A stretch of 5,964 nucleotides of DNA from JBATTK01 sp049670505 (GTDB lineage: Bacteria > Bacteroidota > Bacteroidia > Flavobacteriales > Flavobacteriaceae), in the NCBI GenBank assembly GCA_049670505.1, contig JBATTK010000009.1:1-5964 (forward strand), read 5' to 3'. How positions within the stretch are numbered: the first letter of the stretch is position 1; each line of letters starts with the position of its first letter. The translations under genes and the position numbers were made by a program. The notes beneath the pieces are model-generated. The model saw only the letters and a program-made list of their open reading frames with translations. It did not search any database and had not been told where the DNA came from. Of this stretch, positions 1 to 4,907 are shown one piece after another.

Positions 1-1
1 G

Positions 2-67
2 TTTAGGGAGTTTCGGGAATTGGAAAAGGGTGTTGCCGATTATATAGCAGGAGCTAGAAATTGTTGA
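2..67 (+). CDS. C-terminal end of an unidentified protein (partial)
   Basis: This frame is open from the left edge and ends at TGA 65-67, leaving 21 residues that finish in ADYIAGARNC. The sequence shows only an alternation of charged and hydrophobic residues, compatible with a C-terminal helix. I do not recognise the family. A loose likeness to the ends of some transposases is too weak to use. A 21-codon open stretch could arise by chance. The strong hairpin about 35 nt downstream supports a real plus-strand gene ending here. Confidence 0.35.
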   Translation, partial: FREFRELEKGVADYIAGARNC

Positions 68-101
68 GTTAGGGAAACCATTTGAAAATATAAGGGTTAA
101 A

Positions 102-140
102 AGGAAGGGGGATATACTCAAAAAGTATATCCCCCTTCCT
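102..140. terminator. Strong 17-bp perfect hairpin, probably a bidirectional terminator
   Basis: Positions 102-118 and 124-140 are exact reverse complements, 17 bp with a 5-nt loop (CAAAA). The stem contains a GGGGG/CCCCC block. Read on the minus strand the stem is followed directly by TTTTAA, so it fits best as the terminator of the two minus-strand small genes at 222-491. On the plus strand the T tract is missing, but the stem lies just after the partial gene ending at 67. A shared terminator between convergent transcripts is the simplest reading. Confidence 0.7.
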
Positions 141-186
141 ATAATAGTTAACAATAGTATGTAGATTGATTGATGAATGTTTTTCT

Positions 187-203
187 GTACGGTATAACCG
201 TGC
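187..203 (+). terminator. Short hairpin followed by a T-rich run, possible weak terminator
   Basis: GTACGGT (187-193) can pair with ACCGTGC (197-203) around a 3-nt loop, seven pairs including one G-T. On the plus strand TTATTTTG follows, as in a weak intrinsic terminator. On the minus strand it lies just past the stop of the small gene at 222-332 but has no T tract there. Its role is uncertain. Confidence 0.3.
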
Positions 204-221
204 TTATTTTGTTAATATATC

Positions 222-332
222 CTATCTGTAATTTCTGTGGAAGGCCCACTGCACTCTTTTGCTGGTCTTAAAACCGGTGAAAACGTCATAGGTTCTTTTT
301 TCTGTCGGTGTCTTGCTTAATGTTGCTCTCAT
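222..332 (-). CDS. 36-residue basic microprotein, downstream paralogue
   Basis: The frame starts at ATG (332-330) and stops at TAG (224-222). The peptide begins MRATLSKTPTEKRTYDVF and ends KRVQWAFHRNYR. It has nine Lys/Arg and one His against two acidic residues, with aromatic residues at 15, 18, 21, 29, 31 and 35. There is no signal peptide, membrane helix or Cys. The charge would suit binding RNA, ribosome or membrane surface, but that is inference and I do not recognise the family. Support for a real gene: the frame is intact in both repeat copies, the repeat boundaries follow the gene, and an A-rich leader precedes ATG. It lies 48 nt downstream of its paralogue (381-491), probably in one transcript that ends at the 102-140 hairpin. 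A structured RNA instead of a protein is not excluded. Confidence 0.6.
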   Translation of the reverse strand: MRATLSKTPTEKRTYDVFTGFKTSKRVQWAFHRNYR

Positions 333-349
333 GATTTCTTTTGTTTTTA
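333..349 (-). promoter_or_regulatory. A-rich translation leader of the downstream microprotein gene
   Basis: Read on the minus strand the 17 nt before ATG are TAAAAACAAAAGAAATC, identical in the other copy although the DNA further upstream is unrelated. It has no GGAGG-type site. An A-rich leader is usual for Bacteroidota genes and supports ATG 332 as the start. Confidence 0.5.
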
Positions 350-380
350 TGGGTTGTTTTATGTTGTTTATCAGGGATGC

Positions 381-491
381 CTATCTGTAATTTCTATAGG
401 AGGCCCACTGCACTCTTTTACTGGTCTTAAAACCGGTGAAAACGTCATAGGTTCTTTTTTCTGTCGGTGTCTTGCTTAATGTTGCTCTCAT
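381..491 (-). CDS. 36-residue basic microprotein, upstream paralogue
   Basis: This is the first gene of the tandem pair as transcribed, from ATG (491-489) to TAG (383-381). It matches the 222-332 product except at residues 31-32, where Phe-His is replaced by Ser-Tyr. It ends KRVQWASYRNYR. Codon 24 differs silently (AGT against AGC). The product is again very basic, rich in Thr and aromatic residues, and has no secretion signal or transmembrane segment. No function is recognised. Any promoter should lie above position 508 in the A+T-rich gene-free stretch, where I could not pick a convincing TAnnTTTG box. A conserved frame in two diverging copies argues for translation, but length alone would not. 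Confidence 0.6.
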   Translation of the reverse strand: MRATLSKTPTEKRTYDVFTGFKTSKRVQWASYRNYR

Positions 492-508
492 GATTTCTTT
501 TGTTTTTA
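492..508 (-). promoter_or_regulatory. A-rich translation leader of the upstream microprotein gene
   Basis: These 17 nt are identical to 333-349 and lie directly before ATG 491. The repeat ends exactly where this leader ends, so it was retained with the coding part. Confidence 0.5.
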
Positions 509-698
509 AAATGATTAGTGATGTGCTTGTATAGTTTTCCGATACTACTTTAAGTTATATGTGACCGGTTTTTGTGTTCCAACCAAAACCTAGCAAAAAG
601 CTTATCGTCTGGTTTACGTGATTCTTATTTTCTATATTCATGATTGAAATATATATTGATTTATACCTAATAGACGCACCACTTCTATTTTTGTTACA

Positions 699-719
699 GT
701 ACTATGTAATAAATAGTAC
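699..719. repeat. Perfect 7-bp inverted repeat
   Basis: GTACTAT (699-705) and ATAGTAC (713-719) pair around a 7-nt loop. CATTTTAAG follows on the plus strand. It could be a weak terminator or a protein-binding palindrome. No adjacent gene decides which. Confidence 0.4.
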
Positions 720-787
720 CATTTTAAGCATTATTTTAGATACCTTACCACAAGCAGTGTTTTTAAATCACTAAAAACCAATCGATT

Positions 788-815
788 AAAAAAAATAGGC
801 TACACTATTTTTTTT
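788..815. repeat. 11-bp A/T-rich inverted repeat with poly-A and poly-T arms
   Basis: A run of eight A followed by TAG (788-798) pairs with CTA followed by eight T (805-815) around a 6-nt loop. With only one G-C pair the hairpin would be unstable, yet each strand has a T tract on its 3' arm. It may act as a weak bidirectional terminator or simply be bent A-tract DNA. Confidence 0.35.
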
Positions 816-877
816 TGTAAATTTTATGTTGTCATATTACCTAAAGTGGGTATTACCTATTATTTCCATAAGAAAAG

Positions 878-895
878 ATGCCGGAATTCCGGCAT
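878..895 (-). terminator. 18-nt perfect palindrome, likely terminator of the deoxyribonucleotidase gene
   Basis: ATGCCGGAATTCCGGCAT is self-complementary and gives a 7-bp G+C-rich stem with an AATT loop. On the minus strand it is followed by CTTTTCTTA, a reasonable U-rich tail. It lies about 135 nt after the stop of the minus-strand gene 1032-1556. On the plus strand only TTTGC follows, so minus-strand use is preferred. A protein-binding palindrome is the alternative. Confidence 0.55.
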
Positions 896-1031
896 TTGCA
901 TATACATTAAAGTATTAGGATATGCTTTTAATGCTATAGCTATATAAAGATGGTATCTAAAGGTATGATTTAGGTGTGGTTGTGAAGGGTGAAGTGGAGT
1001 AGGGGGTACTCTTTATTTTAGGTCAACCCAT

Positions 1032-1556
1032 CTATTCCAATAATTTGTTAGCTATCTCTTGCCAAGTATCTACGCGTTCGTAACCGTTGGTATTTACGTT
1101 ATGGGGGGATGTGAACAGTAGCGGTCTGCCGTCAAAACCTTTTAGATTGTAACTTCTGTCATCAATAAGGATGTCTCCCTTAAGGATATGTTTATCTCCA
1201 CATAAGATACGTTTGCTCCAATGAATAAAGGGGAAATGTTCATCGAGCCAATCGGATTTTTCAATTAGGGAGTTGGGAAACTGCATTGCTGCGGATGCAA
1301 TATAGACTTCATATTTTTTTGTAAGCTCTTTCAATACCCTTTTACTATCCCTTATAGGGTTCAATTCCCGAAAAAAGCCCTCCGTGTATGCATGTCTGCG
1401 AACAGTATCCTGTCGGTCTTCAGGTACTTTTTGCCATACTTCACTTCCCAGACAGGCGGATAGGGTCAAATTTTCCCGAAATTCGGTATTGTAGCGTTCA
1501 ATATGTGCAAAATAGGTGTCGGCGATAACTTCATCCATATCCACAAATAGGATCAT
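1032..1556 (-). CDS. 5'(3')-deoxyribonucleotidase, HAD superfamily (NT5C type)
   Basis: This predicted cytosolic phosphatase dephosphorylates deoxyribonucleoside monophosphates and so trims nucleotide pools. The HAD motifs of the NT5C family are all present. Motif I is DMDEVIAD, with nucleophile Asp6 and acid/base Asp8. Residues 60-68 (GFFRELNPI) match the substrate-pocket segment of the family. Motif II is the Ser88 segment (YIASAA), the motif III Lys is probably Lys122 (CGDKHILKGD), and motif IV is IDDR (Asp132-Asp133) for Mg2+. The length of 174 residues is normal for bacterial members. There is no signal peptide. ATG 1556 places motif I at residue 6, as expected. The gene is divergent from the BLUF gene across about 140 nt and is probably monocistronic, ending near the palindrome at 878-895. 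Substrate preference within the family cannot be read from the sequence. Confidence 0.88.
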   Translation of the reverse strand: MILFVDMDEVIADTYFAHIERYNTEFRENLTLSACLGSEVWQKVPEDRQDTVRRHAYTEGFFRELNPIRDSKRVLKELTKKYEVYIASAAMQFPNSLIEKSDWLDEHFPFIHWSKRILCGDKHILKGDILIDDRSYNLKGFDGRPLLFTSPHNVNTNGYERVDTWQEIANKLLE

Positions 1557-1696
1557 AGTCTTAAATTTTAGCGAAGTACGTAAAAAACACTTTAGATGTA
1601 AAGTAGTTTTTAAAAGTTATTTTTAATATTTTCAAAAGATTGAATAAAGGTTTATATTTATGTAGTAAAGAGCTTATAATAAATCACCGACCCGAT
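1557..1696. promoter_or_regulatory. Divergent intergenic region holding both promoters
   Basis: This 140-nt A+T-rich spacer separates the minus-strand nucleotidase gene from the plus-strand BLUF gene and must carry their start signals. The best plus-strand candidate is TATATTTA at 1653-1660, one base away from the Bacteroidota -7 consensus TAnnTTTG, about 40 nt before ATG 1697. A good -33 TTTG at the right distance is missing, so the box is tentative. No clear box was found for the minus strand. Confidence 0.35.
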
Positions 1697-2140
1697 ATGT
1701 TTTGCCTTGTATACAGATCCATTGCCAATCCAATTTTTGGGCAGATCCAAATTGAGGAAATGCTCGAAAAGGCAAGGGATTTTAATGATAGCAATGGTAT
1801 AACGGGCTGCCTACTTTATTATGATGGTGAATTTATACAGTATATAGAGGGTAATCAAGTTAAGGTCCTTGCCCTTTTTGATAAGATCAAGGAAGACGAA
1901 CGTCATTCACAAGTGAAAGTACTTTCCCATGGTCATATAGACGCTCGGGAGTTCAAAGGTTGGGATATGGCTTTCGAAAACTTCATGGGCGAAAATGACC
2001 ACCTACAATTCCTAAGGCTTTTAATAAGTTCTTTTATGGAGAATTCCAATAATTCAATGGAACCAAACCCTGCTTCCATGTTCTTCTGGAAAACTGCCAA
2101 AAGACTACTTGGTGGCAAACCCTCGCCAAGGTATAAATAG
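1697..2140 (+). CDS. Short BLUF-domain blue-light sensor protein
   Basis: A BLUF domain binds FAD and rearranges hydrogen bonds in blue light. It covers roughly the first 95 residues from ATG 1697 (147 residues in all). The key photocycle residues occur at the same spacing as in AppA: Tyr6 (LVYRS), Asn30 (FNDSNGITG), Gln48 (FIQYIEG), Trp89 and Met91 (GWDMAF). The remaining tail of about 45 residues probably forms the usual capping helices and ends in a basic stretch. No EAL, GGDEF or other output domain is fused, so the protein must signal through a partner or by self-association. The frame extends upstream only to a TTG at 1640. ATG 1697 is preferred because it puts the domain at the extreme N terminus, as is usual in short BLUF proteins, and because the extra 19 residues look unlike a domain. 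The gene stands alone and its partner is unknown. Confidence 0.9.
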   Translation: MFCLVYRSIANPIFGQIQIEEMLEKARDFNDSNGITGCLLYYDGEFIQYIEGNQVKVLALFDKIKEDERHSQVKVLSHGHIDAREFKGWDMAFENFMGENDHLQFLRLLISSFMENSNNSMEPNPASMFFWKTAKRLLGGKPSPRYK

Positions 2141-2218
2141 TACCTATATTTTTACAAGTGGACAAATAAAGGGCGGTAGAACTCAACTTTTGCTATATTT
2201 AGGGATAAACTAACGGAT

Positions 2219-3538
2219 ATGATCATGGTAAAAAAAATCTTTTTCATTTTTTTGGGTGTAGCGGCAGCTATGGGAATTGCATGGAACACATCAAATTCCG
2301 CTCAGGATGAGTCCCATGAGTTTCTTTTTGGAGATTTATTGCCGGATGCTCCCGAGCTGGCCAAACGCGGCGAGTATGGGGTAGGGGTACAGACGATAGA
2401 TTTGGTACATAAAGATCAGGCGGATATATTGAATATCAAAGAGGGTAAAGCACCGACCTATGATCGGCCTTTGACCGTGGAAATTTGGTATCCGGCCATC
2501 ATTCCGGAGGAAAAGGAACAAATAGAAACCTATACTCAGGTTCTGGGCAAAAATGGAACCCCGGACAGGCCCCTTGTTCCGTTCACTTTTAAAGGCAGGG
2601 CCTTAAGAGACGCCGTGCTATATAAATCCGATTCCAAATACCCTTTGGTCATCCTTTCCCATGGTTATGTAGGGTCTCGCTTTTTATTTACATATTTGGC
2701 GGAAAACCTGGCTTCCAAAGGCTATGTGGTAGTTTCCATTGACCATACCGACTCCACCTACAGGGACGCGGCCAATTTTACGAGTACCTTGGTGAATAGA
2801 TCTTTGGACCAATTGTTTGTTCTGGATGAAATGGACAGACTTGGACAACCAGATAGCAATAGCTTTTTATCCGGAACAATAGACACCTCCAATACCGGAC
2901 TCGTTGGTTATTCTATGGGCGGTTATGGGGGATTAAATACTTGCGGCGCAGGTTACAGTACCAAAGCGTTGGGCTTTTTTAAATCCTTAACGGAAGGAAG
3001 CGATGCCCTAGACCAGAGAGGTGCGGATAATGAAATGTATAAGGGTTCCGTTGATCCCCGCATCAAGGCATTTGTTGCATTGGCGCCGTGGGGAATGGCC
3101 AATGAAGTATGGGATGCCAACGGACTTGCCGGTTTAAGGACCCCTACGTTTTTTGTTTCCGGTAGCGAAGATGATATTTCCATGTACGAAAACGGTGTGA
3201 AAGCCATTTATGAGGGTGCTGTAAATAGCGATCGTTATTTATTGACCTACATAAACGCAAGGCATAATGTGGCTCCGAACCCTCCCGCCGAGGCTACCAT
3301 GCAGGAAGGTCTCAGTATTGATGAATACTTAAGATATGCCGATTCGGTTTGGGATATGCGAAGAATAAATAATATCAACCAACATTTTATAACCGCTTTT
3401 TTAGGAATTCACCTAAAAGCTACGGACTATGAAAGCTACTTGGATCTTGAGGAGAACGCAAACACAGGAGATTGGAAGGGGTTTAAACCCAGGACTTCCA
3501 TAGGAATGGAATTAAGGCATGCGGTTCCTACAAATTGA
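2219..3538 (+). CDS. Secreted alpha/beta hydrolase, PAF-acetylhydrolase / dienelactone hydrolase-like
   Basis: This predicted exported serine esterase belongs to the alpha/beta-hydrolase group that includes PAF acetylhydrolase isoform II and COG4188. The N terminus has a basic start (MVKK) and a hydrophobic run (residues 7-21) resembling a Sec signal peptide. It has no lipobox Cys, and cleavage could fall near residue 21 or 28. The segments GVGVQTIDLV (54-63) and LTVEIWYPA (85-93) are typical of the family's first strands. The oxyanion segment is LSHG (His148-Gly149). The nucleophile elbow is GYSMGG with Ser232, the acid is probably Asp318 (SGSEDD), and the base is His349 (ARHNVAP). The length of 439 residues is normal. 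ATG 2225 is an alternative start two codons in. It is the first gene of an operon with the oxidoreductase 19 nt downstream. The substrate is unknown: an ester or acetylated compound is likely, but a true phospholipase role is not shown. Confidence 0.85.
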   Translation: MIMVKKIFFIFLGVAAAMGIAWNTSNSAQDESHEFLFGDLLPDAPELAKRGEYGVGVQTIDLVHKDQADILNIKEGKAPTYDRPLTVEIWYPAIIPEEKEQIETYTQVLGKNGTPDRPLVPFTFKGRALRDAVLYKSDSKYPLVILSHGYVGSRFLFTYLAENLASKGYVVVSIDHTDSTYRDAANFTSTLVNRSLDQLFVLDEMDRLGQPDSNSFLSGTIDTSNTGLVGYSMGGYGGLNTCGAGYSTKALGFFKSLTEGSDALDQRGADNEMYKGSVDPRIKAFVALAPWGMANEVWDANGLAGLRTPTFFVSGSEDDISMYENGVKAIYEGAVNSDRYLLTYINARHNVAPNPPAEATMQEGLSIDEYLRYADSVWDMRRINNINQHFITAFLGIHLKATDYESYLDLEENANTGDWKGFKPRTSIGMELRHAVPTN

Positions 3539-3557
3539 AACCAACTATTGAATTAAT

Positions 3558-4757
3558 ATGAAACGAAGGGATTTTTTGGTCAGTACCGGAGCTATGGTTT
3601 TTACCGCAGCCTCCTACGGGCGTATTATGGGATCTAATGATAGACTGGGAATAGCGGTAGTGGGTTCCGGAAGAAGAGGACGATGGGTGCTCCAGAAGTT
3701 CCTTGCCACGGATAAGGTAGATGTTATTGCCCTATGTGATGTTTGGGACGAACAGATAAAACGAACCAAGGATCAATTGCAGCTTTCAAAAATAGAGCTA
3801 ACCTATGATCTTGACGAGGTATTGTCCAATAAACGGGTGGATGCAGTGGTACTTGCCACCCCAGATCATCTCCACAAATCGTATGCTATCCGGATTTTAG
3901 CCGCGAATAAACATTTATTTTTAGAGAAACCCGTAACCTTACACTATGATGAGGGAGCCGCAATACAGACTGCGGTACAAAATAGCGGCATGCTTTGCCA
4001 GACGGGGACCCAACAACGTAGCGGTACTTTATATAAGCGCGTTAAGGAAGAATTTTTTACGGATTCCAAAAAATTGGGCAAGATAATTTTTGCCAGGGCG
4101 GTGTGGAGTAATTTCGGGTGGCAACGAAGGGCAATAACGCCCCGACCGAAGCCAAAGCACTTTCACTGGGAAACTTTTTTAGGCCCTTCGGAAAAGCTAC
4201 CCTATGAATGGGCAAGATATGATGCATGGCGCAATTATAAAGAATACGGAACCGGAATCTTATCCGATCTTTTGACCCATTGGGGAGATGTTGCGCAATG
4301 GATGATGGACGATGCCCATCCGCTCAGTGCAGTTACCACCGGTGGTGTTTATCACTTAAAGGACGGTAGGAGCAATCCGGATACGGTAAACTCCATTATT
4401 CAATATAAAGACGGGTGGAACTTTACCTTTGAATGTACCGTAATGCCCATTAAGAATACCCATGATTCCGTGCTATTTCATGGTACCGAAGGAAATCTGG
4501 AACTTTTTAGATCCGGATATATCTATACCCCACATACGGGCGAACAGGAAAAAGTGGAATCTACGGAAAGCCTTGATGAAGCACATGTCTCCAACTTCTT
4601 GGATGCAGTTCGCAAGGGCACCCCATTATCTGCACCCATTGATGTAGGATTGAATGCGGTAAAACCTTCTCACTTGGCCGCTTCGGCCTACTGGTCCGGT
4701 CAACGTGTAAAATTCAACGAGGACGCAACAAAGATTATAGCTGCTCACGAGAGATAG
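3558..4757 (+). CDS. Tat-exported Gfo/Idh/MocA family NAD(P)-dependent oxidoreductase
   Basis: This is a predicted sugar or polyol dehydrogenase of the Gfo/Idh/MocA family. The N terminus carries a twin-arginine signal (MKRRDFLVSTGAMVFTAASY), implying folding with bound cofactor in the cytoplasm before export. The Rossmann fold begins at residue 31, with the dinucleotide loop GSGRRGR (36-42) and an acidic strand end at Asp61. ATPDHLH (100-106) and FLEKPVTL (121-128) contain the family's hallmark, with Lys124 of EKP expected at the active site. In the C-terminal domain Asp237, His241 and Asp244 (SDLLTHWGD) occupy the usual catalytic region. The 399 residues are complete, somewhat shorter than many Tat-type relatives. 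It follows the hydrolase gene by 19 nt with no terminator, so the two are very probably cotranscribed. The substrate cannot be read from sequence; a role in periplasmic sugar modification is inference. Confidence 0.88.
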   Translation: MKRRDFLVSTGAMVFTAASYGRIMGSNDRLGIAVVGSGRRGRWVLQKFLATDKVDVIALCDVWDEQIKRTKDQLQLSKIELTYDLDEVLSNKRVDAVVLATPDHLHKSYAIRILAANKHLFLEKPVTLHYDEGAAIQTAVQNSGMLCQTGTQQRSGTLYKRVKEEFFTDSKKLGKIIFARAVWSNFGWQRRAITPRPKPKHFHWETFLGPSEKLPYEWARYDAWRNYKEYGTGILSDLLTHWGDVAQWMMDDAHPLSAVTTGGVYHLKDGRSNPDTVNSIIQYKDGWNFTFECTVMPIKNTHDSVLFHGTEGNLELFRSGYIYTPHTGEQEKVESTESLDEAHVSNFLDAVRKGTPLSAPIDVGLNAVKPSHLAASAYWSGQRVKFNEDATKIIAAHER

Positions 4758-4907
4758 GATACAAGATTTGGCCTTAACAAGTCCTTTTCCGTGGAATGAC
4801 ATTCATCGGAGTCCTTGTGTTGCTCCATAGTACCATAGATTTGAACGAGGGAAAAAGAACATTTGCCTGTATCTACTACCATACATTTCGAAAATTATGG
4901 TCGACTA
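4758..4907. terminator. Convergent spacer with an imperfect hairpin, possible bidirectional terminator
   Basis: This 150-nt spacer lies between two genes that end facing each other. Segments 4777-4781 (ACAAG) and 4814-4818 (CTTGT), 4788-4791 (TCCG) and 4807-4810 (CGGA), and 4794-4798 (GAATG) and 4800-4804 (CATTC) nest into one interrupted stem with a very tight apex. There is no strong T tract next to it on either strand. Its position suits a shared terminator, but the structure is weak. Confidence 0.3.

Larger units (their letters stand above)
221..508. repeat. Two tandem direct copies of a 129-bp unit (221-349 and 380-508)
   Basis: The copies match at 125 of 129 positions with no gaps and are separated by 30 unrelated bases (350-379). 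Similarity stops sharply at both ends. The four differences are all G/A transitions on the plus strand: 237/396, 239/398, 241/400 and 261/420. The unit is almost exactly one small minus-strand gene: 17 nt of leader, 36 codons, stop and one further base. No flanking inverted repeat or transposase is visible, so it reads as a duplicated gene rather than an insertion sequence. Confidence 0.95.
509..1031. other. Gene-free A+T-rich stretch with several inverted repeats
   Basis: I see no convincing coding frame, tRNA or rRNA here. The stretch is much richer in A+T than the neighbouring genes and holds three perfect inverted repeats (699-719, 788-815, 878-895) and a weaker one (759-765 with 772-778). 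It should contain the promoter of the minus-strand microprotein genes at its left end and the 3' region of the deoxyribonucleotidase gene at its right end. Confidence 0.6.

Noticed and set aside
222..320. Plus-strand open frame through each small repeat (32 codons, stop TAA 318-320 in the first copy)
   Set aside because: It has no ATG or suitable leader, only an internal GTG, and is the antisense shadow of the minus-strand frame, which has ATG, an A-rich leader and a stop in both copies.
221..508. CRISPR array or insertion sequence
   Set aside because: There are only two 129-bp units with one 30-nt spacer, no terminal inverted repeats, no transposase and no cas genes.
581..600. Minus-strand CTAGGTTTTG-like promoter box upstream of the microprotein genes
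   Set aside because: The spacing inside the box is one base too long, no -33 element lies at the right distance, and it is about 100 nt from the first ATG.
2194..2201. TATATTTA as a promoter -7 box for the hydrolase operon
   Set aside because: It lies only 17 nt before the start codon and has no -33 TTTG at a proper distance. It also deviates from TAnnTTTG, so in this A+T-rich DNA it is likely chance.
2953..3207. 84-codon minus-strand frame inside the hydrolase gene
   Set aside because: It lies fully antisense to a gene with an intact catalytic motif set and shows no recognisable domain.
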